Source of the DNA: Pelagophyceae sp. CCMP2097
Taxonomy: Eukaryota > Sar > Pelagophyceae
Direction of reading: 5' to 3'
Assembly: GCA_026770575.1 (NCBI GenBank)
Contig: MU657182.1
Location: 397,808 to 461,807 of the forward strand
Length of the DNA stretch: 64,000 nt
Shown: piece after piece, positions 9,286 to 20,900 of the stretch
Position numbering within the stretch: position 1 is the stretch's first letter
Layout of the letters: the number at the start of each line of letters is the position of its first letter
Notes under the pieces: generated by a model
What the model was told of the DNA's origin: nothing
Databases searched by the model: none
Seen by the model: the letters and a program-made list of their open reading frames with translations, nothing else
Translations under genes and position numbers: made by a program

Positions 9286-12200
9286 ATGGGCTCGAAGCGG
9301 CCGTGGCGCGCGTTGGCGCGATGTTCGACGGCGGTCGACGAACGCGTTGCGAAGGGGTGCGCCCTCGTCGCGTTCCACGTGGCGCGCCGGCCCTGGCTCA
9401 CGGTCGTATCCTGCGTCGCGGCCGCGATGCTCTGCGGCCTCGGCCTCCTCGCAGCGCGCGAGGAGAACAACGCGGAAAGGCTGTTCACGCCGCAGCACAC
9501 CAAGGTAAAGCGCCGGAGTGGGAAGTCAAAGGACAAACGGGGGGGTGGAAAACCGCCACAGGAAGGACAACTCCCACGCCACTTTTAGGCCTTTCGCGAC
9601 CGCGACTGGATCGAGTCGCGGTTCGGCGACGACGCCTCGACGTCGACGCTGCTGTTGAACCGCCGGCACACCGACTCCGACGTGCTGACGAAACAAGCAC
9701 TTTTCGAGGCCTTCGACCTCCACGACTTCATCACGACGACGCTGAAATACGACGCCGACAACTGCGAAAAGGTCTACTGGCGCCTCGACGTCTCGGACGA
9801 TAGCGAGTTCGTCTGCCAGAAGGAGAGCGTTTTAGCGTATTGGGCCTACAACCGCACCCTGCTCGAGGAAGACGAAGACGTCCTCGGGACGGTGTCTCGA
9901 ACTGCAGCGGACTGCTGCTCGCCGTTGTCGCGGACGGTCATCTTCGACCGCGTCGTCGCCAAGCCCCGCTACGACGAATCCGGAAACCTCGTCGGCGCGG
10001 GCGCTTTACGGAGTCACTACTTCCTCGAACAGTTTCTGCGCGGCAAGAAGCGCGTCGACAGCAGCGTGGCCCGGCTGGAAAGGGCGTTTGACCGTCGTTT
10101 AAGGAAGCAGGATCACTTCGACAGCTTTAAACGTCCAAAGACTTTGACGGCCGCCGGCATATCCAAGGCCATCACAGCCGCCTTTGACCTCGACCGCTTC
10201 ATCGTCAACGGCGCCGCGATCGCCATCCTCTTGTACCCCTTCTTCGTTCTCTTCGAGCCTCGGGAACGTGCCGAGTCGAGGGGCATGCTGGGCCTTTGGG
10301 CGTGCGCGGCCGTTGGGTTGGCAGTCCTCGCCGGCTTTGGAATCGTCCTCGGCGCGGGCGTGAAATTCTCGCCCGTGCAGACGTTGGTCATCTTCCTCAC
10401 GCTTGGGATCGGACTCGACGACGCGTGAAAGACGGCGTCGTTTGGAACCGCCGCTGTCTGGAGATCCTTGAGCGATGATACCCTCTAGGTTTGTTATTAT
10501 CGGTGCCGAAACGAACCTTTCCACGACCATCGGCCAAGACGTCGCCGCCGCGAAACGATCCAGGCGGCAGGCGCGCGCGAGACGGACCGCCGACGCCGCG
10601 GCGGAGCCGGGCTCGGCGCGAAACGGGGAGCCGCCTCTCGACGGCGCGGGCCCCGGCCTCCCGGCCGTCGATCCCCCGATCGACGACGACGACGACGAGG
10701 CGGTGGCGCTTCACGTGGCGAGCCGGCGCGCGGTCGTCGCGCTGGCGGTGGCGGGGCCGTCGATTACGGTGACGTCCCTAACGGACTGCGCAGCATTCGT
10801 CGCCGGCGAGGCCCCGCGTCGGCCGGCACACGCCCAGAGTCGCGGGCACCCGAAGCGAGGGGGGCTTGCTACCGTTTCGCCTCCGACGACTTCCGACGCA
10901 GGGTCGTTTACGCGCATCCCGGCCATCCGCGCGTTTTGCCTGCTCAGCGCGGCGTGCGTCGCGTGCGACTACGTCTTGCAGATCACGCTCTTCGTCTCGT
11001 TCTTCGTCTTCGACATCCGCGGCAAGGCAAGGCTCGCCGCCAAGCAGGCCCGAGCCGCGGAAAAGGAACTCAAGCCGGCCCGCGACGACGCGCAAGACGC
11101 CGACTCAGACAACGCGCGGCGAGCAAAGGCACACGCGGCAGACGAAACGCCGCCAGATGACGACGATGCTACTCGGCGAGTGGACGTCGAAGTCGAGCCG
11201 CGTGACGGCGACGCTGAGACGGCCACGGGCGGTGGCTGCTGCACCGCGGGCGGCGCGCGGCAGGTGGCGGTGTGGCGGTCGGGTGTGTCGCGGAGCGTGC
11301 GGCCGCAGCGTTTTTGGGCGCGTTATTCGGCAGCTCTGCTCTCGATGCCTGGCATGGCTCTCGTTATAGCGTTGCTTGGTGTATCATGGTTCGTGGGCGT
11401 TTATGGCGCGGCGCGGGTCACTGTTGACTTTAAGTGGGACTGGTTCATCCCAGACGGGACTCCCGAAAGAGCGGCGGCGGACTTTGACAGGAGGTATTGG
11501 AGCGGTACAAGGGTCACGCCCGCCGACGTCTACACGAAAGCCGCAGACTACTACGCCGAAGGTGAAACGTTCAGGGAGATGCTGCGCAACTACGCCGAAC
11601 GAAGATGGGTCGTGAAACGCGGCTTTGTCACGTCCAACTGGTACGACTGTCGCCGGCGTCCTCGCAGGGTCACGTAGGCCACAGACGGGGAGCGTAGGTA
11701 CGTCGCCCACGAGCGGTGGCAGCGAAACGAGGGCTTGAACGTGTCTTCGTCGGCAGAATACCTATCCTCGCTCCACACTTTCCTGGAGTCGCCGAGCGGG
11801 GCCGCGTACTCTACGTTCGTCGTCTTCTCCGACGATGGCAACGTCTCCGGGACGAAGATCAACGCTTTCTGGAAAAAGGCCGACGACGGCTTGCAGGCTA
11901 AGAGGTGGATGCAGCACTCGCGAAAAACGCTTCGGAAGACGCCTTCGTTGGCGCCTATTGTGTACGGCTTCAATTTCGTCTGGTTAGAAGCCTTTGAAGT
12001 CATCCTCCGCCAGACGCTGACGAGCCTCGCCGTTTCATGCGCCGCAGTCGAAGTCGTCCTCTTGGTCTTGCTGGGCAACGTCTGGGCCGCGACGCTGGTG
12101 TCTTGGGCCGTTGTCTTGGTCTGCCTGTTGACGTACTCGGCCATCTACTGGTGCGCCCCTTTTGCGGGCCCCTTATCGAGCCCCTTTCGGACTCTGCTTT

Positions 12201-12545
12201 AGGTACTCGCAGCGGCTGAACCCGGTTTCTTCGTTCTTTATCATCATCGCAGTCGGCCTCTCCACGGACGCCTCCGCGCACGTGGCCCACGCCTTTCTCC
12301 GCGCATCCCAACCGCTTCGAAAACGGCGCGCGGTTGCTGCGCTGATGGACCTCGGGCCGTCTGTGCTTCGAGGCGGCGTCTCGACGCTCGTGGGCATTGC
12401 GGTTGTAGCAGCGTCGACGACGTACGTCTTCCGCACCTTTTTCTTCTACTTGGCTACCATCCTCGTCACCGCCCTCATCGTCGGCCTCGTCTTCATGCCC
12501 GTCATCCTATCCATCCTCGGGCCAGGACACACGCCGACATCGTAA
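9286..12545 (+). CDS. Patched/Dispatched-type RND membrane protein with sterol-sensing domain
   Basis: Large multi-pass protein. TM1 is PWLTVVSCVAAAMLCGLGLL, followed by an extracellular loop and a sterol-sensing-like block. The family motif GIGLDDA|FVIIGAE spans an intron at 10425-10488, and GPSITVTSLTDCAAF follows at about 10758-10798. A second half carries NPVSSFFIIIAVGLSTDASA (about 12224-12275) and the terminal MPVILSILGP. These are the paired RND motifs of Patched, NPC1-like and Dispatched proteins, which move lipids or sterols using ion gradients. Introns: 9505-9588, 10425-10488, probably 10818-10901, one near 11650-11735 and one near 12180-12200. Two insertions stand out: an acidic run before GPSITVTS and a charged loop at about 11030-11215. 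Substrate is unknown. Confidence 0.85.
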
Positions 12546-12629
12546 CGTGCCGAAGACTCCGACAAGGGTCCCTGGGCCGTCTGTTTAACAAGGGTCCTCG
12601 GTCAATTCGAACGATGGACTGAACGAACG

Positions 12630-13869
12630 ATGGGCAACAAGTGCTCGAACCGGCGCCGCGGCGAGGCGGCGTACGGCGCCGAGGCGCCGGAGCCGCACGG
12701 CGAAGCGCCCGCATCGACGGGCGATGCGGCGCTGCCTCCGCAAGGGCATGGGTCGTTGCTTGGCTCTTGCGTCGTCGGCTCGGACAGAGTAGCCGGGGCG
12801 TGCATCGACGGCGAGTCTCGTCATAGTCGTATAGCGCTGCGCGCGACCCTGCGACTACAGGATCCGTCGTCCTCTTCGATCTCGGCAAACGGTCCACACG
12901 GTGCGTTTCTCGACTGGCGCGACGACCGCGGCCCGACGAAGAAGCCTTTAGGACCCTCGGCGCGCATACGTCGCCGGCGAACCGTGTCGCGGCGCCGCGC
13001 GTCGAGGACTGCGGTCAGGTGCGGCGGCCCTCTGGCTTTGAACGCTTGTGAGCGTCTGTTAGGCCGGTTACTTCGTCTACAGCTGCTCGCGCGACCTTAC
13101 CGTAAAGCAGTGGCGCGTCCGCGACGACGACGGCGCGGCGCCGGCGCGCGTCTTCGAAGGCCATTCGCTCAACGTCAGCGCCGTTTGCGTCGACGACGGC
13201 AACGGGACCGTCGCGACGGGGTCGCGCGACTGCCACGTCCGCACCTTCGACGCCGGCACGGCCGAGGTTTTAACGGAGGTGCGCCTCTCGCGGAACGTCA
13301 TCACGTGCATGCGGTGGTTCCACGGCGATTCGTCGCTCTTCGCGCAGGGGAGCGAGGATTTACGGCTGCGTATCTGGGACGCGCGGGCGGCGACCAAGCC
13401 GGCGCAAACGTTTGTGGGCTACACGTACTTCCCGCTCTGCGTCGACGTCTCGCCGGACAACCACTTGGTCGCGACGGGGTCCAAGGGCTTTAACTCGCAA
13501 GGCGGCGAAGTCCGAATCTGGGACCGGCGATCCGCGGCGGCGCCTCTCGTCGAATTGACCGGCCATTCACAAGATTGCACGGGCGTCTGCTTCCTCCGAG
13601 ACGCCACTTCGAATCTGCGCGTGGCCTCTGTTTCCAAGGACTCCACCATCAGGGTCTGGGACGTGGCAAATCAAACAGAGCTCCCGCGCGTCTCCGTGGA
13701 AAACCCGGGCATGTTCACGAGCCTCGACGCGCCAAACCCAAAGGCGCGCGACCCGGCCATCAGCTGCGCGGCGGCCAACTTTGAAGGCGCACTTTTCTGC
13801 TTGGACGCCGACTTGAAAGTCTCGCTCACCGCCGAGGGGCTCACCGCCGAGGGCGCCGGGCGTGAATAA
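12630..13869 (+). CDS. WD40-repeat protein, WDR31-like
   Basis: The protein starts MGNKCSNRRRG (ATG 12630), a possible N-myristoylation site, and contains about six WD40 repeats. Recognisable blades include YSCSRDLTVKQWRV, VATGSRDCHVRTFD, GSEDLRLRIWDAR, GGEVRIWDRR and VSKDSTIRVWDV. The order and wording match WDR31, for example SRNVITCMRW and the SKGFNSQGGE insertion where human WDR31 has SNGFGGEG. Two introns lie in the 5' part: one around 12805-12860, and one near 13017-13061 ending GTTAG|G before GYFVYSCSRD. WD40 propellers are scaffolds; WDR31 has been linked to cilia in animals. The assignment rests on sequence resemblance only. Confidence 0.7.
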
Positions 13870-13958
13870 TTTGAATAACGACTGTGCTCTTAAAAATAAC
13901 ACTCCTCCGGGCCGCGCGGCGGGGCCAACGGGTGCCGCGCGGGCCCCGGCCAAAGCCT

Positions 13959-14834
13959 TTACTTGAGCTCCTTGCCCATGAACTTGCGCTTGGAGAAGGA
14001 ACCCCACCACTTGTTCTTCGAACCGTCAGGGGAGTAGAGCACCTATTGCAGCCAGTCCGGCATCCGTTGGACGGCACTCCAAAGGGATCACCCGCATCGT
14101 GCCGTGGTCTCCCCCGGCGCCACGAAGCCTCTGCCGCTCGCGGACGTCTTCGGTGCCTCGCTTCGGTCCTCATCCGGGCGCGTTCGACGCACCTCGAGGA
14201 CGCGGTAGCTGAGCTCCTCGCGCGCCTGCTTCATGTAAAGGCGCCACGTCTCGCCCTCGTTGATGTCTTGCGGTGTCGGGAACAATCCCCCGAGCGCCCA
14301 GCCGGGCCCGCCAGGGATGGGGAACGCCTTGAGCGTCAGCGCCTGCATTTGGACGGCCTTTGGACAGGCCTGCGGGTGCCACGCCGCGCCCTCCCCGGCG
14401 CCCTTGCGCGACCCCAGGCATGCGCTCACGAGCAGCGCGCGGCTGGCGTCCGCCTTCTTTTCCGTCTTTTCAACCTCCATCAGGCACTGCTGCATCGACA
14501 GCGTCAGGTAGATGAGCGTGCGGTCCGGGCCTGCCGCACGCGTCCGTGCATGCATCGTCGTGGCGACGGGACACGCACCGCCCTTGACGTCAAAGTTGCG
14601 GAACAAGCTGTTCGGGCGGAAGAACTTGATCACCTCGTCCACAATGTCCTCCTCCGCCGCGTCCGTCTACAAAGCGGCAAAGGTCCACGCAGGTGCGCGG
14701 CAAGCGGCGGCGCGGGGACTCACGACGATGGGCGCGGGCCCTCGGCTCTTCGTCACCTTCAACGGGAGCAGCGCGCAGCCGCAGGCCTCTTCGCCCGTCT
14801 CCAGGCCGCAGTACTTGGAGTGGTACGCCGGCAT
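13959..14834 (-). CDS. ARPC3: Arp2/3 complex subunit 3 (ARPC3, p21)
   Basis: The Arp2/3 complex nucleates branched actin filaments. The start MPAYHSKYCG (ATG 14834) matches the invariant ARPC3 N-terminus MPAYHS. LLPLKVTKSRGPAPIV, TDAAEEDIVDEVIKFFRPN, DRTLIYLTLSMQQCL and FPIPGGPGW follow the family in order. The last exon gives KWWGSFSKRKFMGKEL and a stop at 13959, matching the C-terminal KWW..F.KR.FM. Five exons are visible, separated by short GT-AG introns, for example GTGAGT...TTTGTAG near 14665-14730 and GTGCGTCG...AATAG near 14040-14197. The length is about 170 aa, usual for the family. It is convergent with the WD40 gene, 90 bp apart. Confidence 0.92.
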
Positions 14835-15308
14835 GATTTTCCGAGGGCGCCTAAGGAAGGGTCTCAAGCTGAGTCAAGCAAGTCTTACAAAGGCTTAGCA
14901 AGCGATTAAGGCCGCCTCGAGATGCGTCGCCCGGTGTGCCCTCGGCACGGTGGAGGCTCTGCGCGCCGTCCGGAGGATGCCTCTCCTCGACGCGCGGCGG
15001 CGCGCGCGGCGGCGCCCCTCGCCCCGGCGGCCTTTTCTCGCTCAGAGGGCCGCAGAGCCGAATTGCCGTTTCGCGGCGGCCGGCGGGCGAGCCGACGCGC
15101 GTCGGCGGCGGGGGCATGCCATGTCGTCGCACAAGGGGACGCCGCGTCGGCACCCAGACCCAACCTCGCGTGCGGAGCCTCTCACTCGAGGCCTGTGCGT
15201 CTTGGCGGGACCCAGGGTCCAAAGAGTGCGGCCCCGCGATTTTCGGCGATTCTGCGCGGTTTCAAGTTGTGGCGCGTCGACCGCGGTTGCGACCCGCCCC
15301 GCGGCGTT

Positions 15309-16029
15309 ATGATGCAGGGCTGGCCCGAGGAGCGATGCGCGCTGTGCGGTCTCAAGGCGAAGATGAACATGGGTTGCGGCGCCGACGACCCTCTCTACAT
15401 CCGCCTGCGGCCCTGCGGCCGATGCAAGCAACTCCGCTACTGCAACCGCACCTGCCAGCAGAATCACTGGAAGGCCCACAAGGAAGAATGCTACATCCCG
15501 GGTGACGGGCCGCCGCCGCCCTGCCCGGACGACTTGCGGGCGTGCGTCGAGCGCCTTCGACTGCGGCGGCGCGAGCTCCATGCGTGCGACGCCTCTGCTT
15601 AGGCTCATATCGAAGCAGATTGCGTCAAAGGGCCTCTACGTCTACGCGCACGCGCCCGGCGCATCGGGCGACGCGGTCACTTTGCATACCGTCGGCTTCC
15701 ACTCGCACGCGCAGCCGGAGCTGCTGCTCCGCGCCGTGCCGCGAAACCTCCTGCAGCGCGCCGGCGGCCTGCTCACGTACGCGCGGTGCGAGCGGGCCGT
15801 GGACGCGCCGCTCAAAGACGGCGAGGTCCTGCGCGTCAACGGCCTCAGCTGCACGGCGGCGCGCCTCTCCGGAACCGCCCTCGACGCGGCAAACGCCCAC
15901 GACGTCACCGCCGCGCGCGGCTACTACGGCCTCCGCAAGGCCGCCGCGAACGTCGACGTCATCCTGCTGGTCCTCGACGAGGAACACCAAAAGGACGACG
16001 AGCCAATCGTCGAGGATATCACCGAGTAA
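15309..16029 (+). CDS. MYND zinc-finger protein with DUF4262-like domain
   Basis: Two exons, 15309-15541 and 15603-16029, joined by a 61-nt intron (GTGCGTCG...CTTAG), give 219 aa in frame. The N-terminal part is a MYND finger: CALC, then CGRC, YCNRTCQ, W and HKEEC in the usual zinc-ligand order, used for protein-protein contact. The second exon (GLYVYAHAPG...TVGFHSHAQPELLL) resembles DUF4262, a bacterial domain of unknown role, though I rate that match as moderate. It is divergent from ARPC3 and next to another MYND gene on the opposite strand, which fits an expanded MYND family in this genome. Confidence 0.65.
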
Positions 16030-16145
16030 ATTGCCCCAAAGATGGTCCCATGTCGGTGGTCAGCACAACCGACCGGAGACTGACGACTGCATCCACTCTT
16101 GCGGGCGCCTCGGGACCGGCGGAGTCAATCGTGGTCGAATTTGTC

Positions 16146-17183
16146 TTAGCATGAGTCCCGCCTACACTGGATAATTGAATCTGCCGCGCTATCGTCCCCG
16201 TTTGCCTCGGCGAGCTTGTAGAAGCGCAGCGCCTCGATGTCATCTTGCAGAACACCGCGTCCGTATTCATAGCTCATGCCGAGTAAGCTGAGTGCAGTTG
16301 CATCACCCTGCGCCGCGGCGAGGCGGAACCACTTTGGCTTCCTCATACGACTGCGCCACGCCCTCGCCGTTGCGGAACATGATGCCCAGCATGAACTGAG
16401 CATTAGGATATCCTTGGTCGGCTGCGCGTCGATACCAATGCGCGGCGGTCTTGTAGTCCATCTTAACGCCTTCCCCTTCCTTGTAACAATCCCCCAGATA
16501 TTCTGAGCTCGTGGAAGTCCTTGCGCCGCCGCCGCGTTGGACAGCTTTAACGACCGCTTCAAGTTCTGCTTGAGACCCATGCCACCACAAAGGTACGCGC
16601 CTCCGAGCTCAAACTGTGCCTTGGCGTCGCCCTTGTCCACGTGCTGCTGCAGCCGGCGTACCCACTCGGCGTCCGACGCATAGGGCGCGCTTCGGCAGAG
16701 CGGACATCGGACGTCGTACTCTGGCACTTGAAGTGGCATGCCGTGCAAATGCTGCTGCAGCAGCACTCGTAGAATGTTCGTTCGTCTATGGAAGCTGGAA
16801 GCAGGTCGAAGCAGATGGCGCACGTGCCGCGCCAGCCCGGCTTGCCGTCCTTCAGCGCACTGGGCTTGACCTCTGCCGTCGTTTCCGTTTTGAAAAGCCG
16901 GTGACCGCGGCGCCGCCTTGGAATCAGCCGCCAGCGCGACGTCCTGGACGACGGCCGGCTCCTCATTGACCTTCAGCGACAAGATCGAGTCGAGGAGGCG
17001 GTCTTGGAAGTCGGCAGCGAGCTGCTTGCACTGCGCCTTGTGCCCGCGCTCGTACCAGTATACGAGCTGGCACGTCTTGCCGCAGCAGTGCCTCGATTTG
17101 CACTTGGTGCAGTGCAGGCCGCCCGGCCCGTCGCAGACGCAGCACGGCTTTCGGACACGGGCGGCCGGCGGCGCGACGTCCAT
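16146..17183 (-). pseudogene. MYND-RING-Sel1 protein, frameshifted copy
   Basis: Compared with the intact relative at 40573-41829, this copy has the same parts in order. There is a MYND finger (CCVCDGPGG, CGKTCQLVYW), a RING-like segment (GTCAICFDLLP, CPLC) and Sel1 repeats (YLGDCYKEGEGVKMDYKTAA, LLGMSYEYGRGVLQDD). The parts lie in different frames. Reading 5' to 3', the frame must change near 16900, again near 16740, near 16510 and near 16325. The gaps are too small for introns and lack splice signals. I infer a pseudogene, or a region with several base-calling errors. The start is the ATG at 17183 and the homologous end is the stop at 16146. Confidence 0.7.
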
Positions 17184-17392
17184 CGTTTCTAAACTTGAAA
17201 CGGCCGGCGTCGATCGCGCGCCGGAGAGTGGGCAGGGGCTCGAAATAAATCCGGGATCTCTGTGTGTGCGGCGGGCTCGCCGGCGCGCCCCCGGGCGGCG
17301 GGCCGGGTCTTATATTTGGCGATTCGCTAAATGAGTCAAGTTACAAATTGTATTTGCAAGGCAAGGCGACGGTCGAGCGTCAAAGTACCGAA

Positions 17393-17872
17393 ATGGCGTG
17401 CTGCCCTTACGCCGTGTGCTCAACGGGCCTGCCGCTGCTGCTCGCCGTGCCCACCGTGATCCGCAAGTTCCGCGTGCGTTGCCGCCTGGCATTTCTACAG
17501 ACGTCCGTACCCGGCTCCTACGCAGGCGCTGCCGGCGGGGCAAAAGGTGGCGGCGCTGCTGGCGCTGCCCGTCGTGGTTTTCGCCGCCGCCGTGTTCTTC
17601 TACGGCGCCGGCGCGGTCGAGAAGCTGCGGTGTGCAGTGACGTGTGGGGCGACGCGCACGACGGCTATCGGGTCGGCCGTCATGTACGCACTTCTCATCA
17701 AGAGGGTACGTTCGCGCCGCACCACGGGCGCCCGCCACCTCTGGCCTTTTGAGACGGCTGGAATTAGGTGGCATCGGACCAGGGCGCCACCGACGGCGCG
17801 CGGTGCCCCGTGTCGGGCAAGGCCGGCGAGTGCCCCGCCGCGCCCGGCGCCGCGCCGGCGGCCAAGCAATAG
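17393..17872 (+). CDS. Small membrane protein with C-terminal CP motifs (unknown)
   Basis: Three exons, 17393-17473, 17526-17705 and 17768-17872, give 121 aa through two canonical phase-0 introns (GTGCGT...GCAG and GTACGT...TTAG). The start is MACCPYAVCSTGLPLL. One clear hydrophobic span (VAALLALPVVVFAAAVFFYG) and a weaker second one follow. The tail contains CPVSGKAGECP, two Cys-Pro dipeptides of the kind that bind haem as regulatory motifs, for example in holocytochrome c synthase N-termini. I do not recognise the family and the haem idea is speculative. The clean intron phases make a real gene likely. Its stop is 104 bp from the end of the Lon gene on the other strand. Confidence 0.6.
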
Positions 17873-17975
17873 AGGCCACGGCCACCCACCCATGTACATC
17901 CACCCCCACCGCGGCGCCTCGCTCACCGCGCCACCCTAAACGGCGCCAGAGTCGTTCTGTTATCACTTTGGCGGC

Positions 17976-20900
17976 TCAGGCGGTGCCCGTCTGCTGGAAG
18001 GCGACGTTGACGACGTCGTCGAAGGTGTCTGCGTAGTGCGCCGTCAGGCCCTGCTTGAGGTAGTCTGGGAGCTCCTCGAAATCGTGTTTGTTCTCCGCAG
18101 GAAACATGATATGCGTCACGCCTAACGCAACGCGTCCACAACGTCTCTGCGGGGCGCGCGTCTGCGCCGGGGTGGCGGCACTCTCCGCGGATGTGACTGC
18201 GTTTCCAGTCGCAAGATGGGCATTTACCTGCGCGCCGAGCAGCGATGGTCTTCTCCTTGACGCCTCCAATGGGCAGCACCTTACCCGTGAGCGACAATTC
18301 GCCCGTCATGGCCAGGTCGGTGCGCACGGGCTGCCTGCGCGCGAGGGAGAGGAGCGCGGTCGCGATGGTCACGCCCGCGGACGGGCCGTCCTTTGGCGTG
18401 GCGCCTTCAGGGACGTGCACGTGGATTTCATGTCCATCCAGCGAAGTCTTCTCCTCGCCAGTCAGCTTCGCCAGGCGCGACCGGACGTGGGCCATGGCTA
18501 CGCGCGAAGACTCCTCCATGACGCTGCCGAGCTGGCCGGTGACGGTGAGCTTGGGCGGCGGTCGTCGTTTCGCAGGAGAGTCCTTCTTCTCCTCCTTCTC
18601 CTCCTCCTTCGAGTCTTCCTTCGAGTCGTCCACGACGGCGTCGTCGTCGTGCGCGAGGTTGGTGGCCTCGATGAACAGAGTCGAGCCACCCATGGAAGTC
18701 CACGCCAAACCCATGACCACGCCGCACGGCACGTCGCTCGCGTAGAGCCGGTCGCTGGAGAACTTGGGCTGGCCCACGAGCTCCACGAGGCCCGCGGGGG
18801 TCACGACGACGTCGCCCTGCGGCGCGGCCGCGTCGGGCCGGCCGCGGACGACCTTCAAGGCGAGCTTGCGCGTGATCTTCTCCACCAATTTCTGCAGCGA
18901 CCTCACGCCGGCCTCGCGCGCGTAGCCGCGGATCAGCTCCGTCAGCGCGTCGTCGTCGATCGTCGTCTTGTCCGGCTCCAAGCCGGCCTCCTTGATGGCG
19001 ATGGGCACGAGGTAATTCTTCGCGATCTGCACTTTCTCCGTCAAGTCGTAGCCCGCCAGGCGGACCACCTCCATCCTGTCCAGCAGCGGCGCCGGGATGG
19101 TGTGCTCGACGTTGGCGGTGCAGATGAAGAGGCATCGGCTGAGGTCGACGGGGACGTCCAAGTAGTGGTCCATAAAGTTTCGATTCTGCGCCGGGTCCAG
19201 GAGCTCCAGCAGCGCCGAAGAGGGGTCGCCGCCGTGGCCCGGCCGCCCGATCTTGTCCACCTCGTCGATGAGGATGAGCGGGTTACTCGTTTTTGTGACC
19301 TTGAGACATTGGACAGGCTTACCCGGCATGGCCCCGACGTACGTGCGCCTGTGACCCTTGATCTCGGCCACGTCCGTCAGGCCGCCGACGCTGAAGCGGT
19401 AGTACTCGCGGCCCAGCGCGTTTGCGATGGACATGCCGATGGAAGTCTTGCCGACGCCGGGCGGCCCGACGAGGCAGAGAATCTTGCCCCGCACTTCACC
19501 CACCAAATTCCCAACCGCCACTAGCTCCAGAATGCGCTCCTTGACGTCGTCCATGCCGTGGTGCTGCTTGTCGAGGACCTCCTTTGCTGCGTGGATGTCA
19601 AACTTTTCGACCGAGTGCCGGCCCCACGGCAGAATCGTCAACCAGTCGAGATAATTCTTCGTCACGTTGAATTCCGAAGAGTTCTTCTCCAGCGAGGCCA
19701 GCTTGGCAATCTCCTCGTCGATGGCCATCTTGGCGCGTTTGGGGATCAAAGACTTGGAATCCGGGTCCGCCGCCGCCTCGGGCTCGTCCTCGTGGAGGCC
19801 CTTCTCCATGCGCGCGACGCGTTCGCGGTAGCGCGTCAGTAAAGCGTCCTTGTCGTCCGTCTCGACGCCGAGCTCCTTCTTGATCGTCTTGAGCTGCTCG
19901 TTTAACAGGAACTGCCGCTGCTGCGTGCTGATCTTCAGCTCCACCTGTTGAGCAATCTCCGCCTGGAGTCTCGACAGCTCGCGCTCCTTGGAGACCAGAT
20001 CCAGCGCCATGCGCAAACGCTTCTCGACGTCGCGCTCCTCCAAGAAATGTTGGAGCTCCGCGCCGTCCGCCGTGGCCAGCGAAGCGGCAAAGTCGGCCAG
20101 CTTGAAGGGGTCCGCAATGTCCACCCGTTGCGTAAAGTACTGCATGTGCTCGCGGTACAGCGGGTTCAGCTGCACGAGTTCGCGGATCACGGCGACGACC
20201 TCGTTAGATAAAGCCCTCAGCACGTCCATCGGGTCCGGGCCCTTGTCAAAGCTTTGCGCCGACGGAGCCTTGCGCCGGCCCGTCGTGCGAGACGTCGGCA
20301 TGCGGCTCGGGCCCGCCGAGGAACGCCGCGGCGTCGGGCTCTCCCAGACCTCCTTGGCCCAGTGCGTCACGCCGAACCGCGGCGGCGGCCCGACGTCCAC
20401 CACCGAGTTCAGGTCCACGCGCCGGTGCACCAAGCACAAAGCCTGCGAGTGGCCGTCCGCCATGGGCTGCACCGTGTGCCTACATGGAAACGCGTCGTGG
20501 GACGTTTCCGTCATGAGAAAGAGACTTACAGCTGCGCGAAGACGCCAGTCGAGTAGATGGCGCCGCGCGCCGCCGCCATGGCGTCGCCGTTCTCGCCTGC
20601 GCCGCAGCGGATCCGGTCATTCAACAGTCACTTCGAAGAAAAAGACGCACTGCGCGAGGCGACGGCGATTTCGTCGAGGAGTTCCGCTGCGGCGCTGTCG
20701 TTGTTGTCGCGCCGCAGGAAGAGCGCGAGGTAGGGCCGGCCGGCGTCGCGCTCCGCGATGAGAGCGTCGGCGGCAGCTCTGGAGATTGTTAGGGAGTGGA
20801 CCATGCCTGGGAACAGTGGTCGTCGCGTCAACGCAATCGCGAGCACCTATACGCGTCGGTCAGGGCCGTAGAGGAGGACCCGGGAGACGACCCCAGCAGC

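Noticed and set aside
8979..9536. Minus-strand frames opposite the Patched 5' exon
   Set aside because: Arg/Ala-rich shadow frames; the plus strand has a signal-anchor, GT-AG introns and RND motifs.
18088..19524. Long plus-strand frame of 478 codons opposite Lon
   Set aside because: It is the antisense shadow of the Lon ATPase and protease domains, rich in Arg/His/Asp, with no domain of its own.
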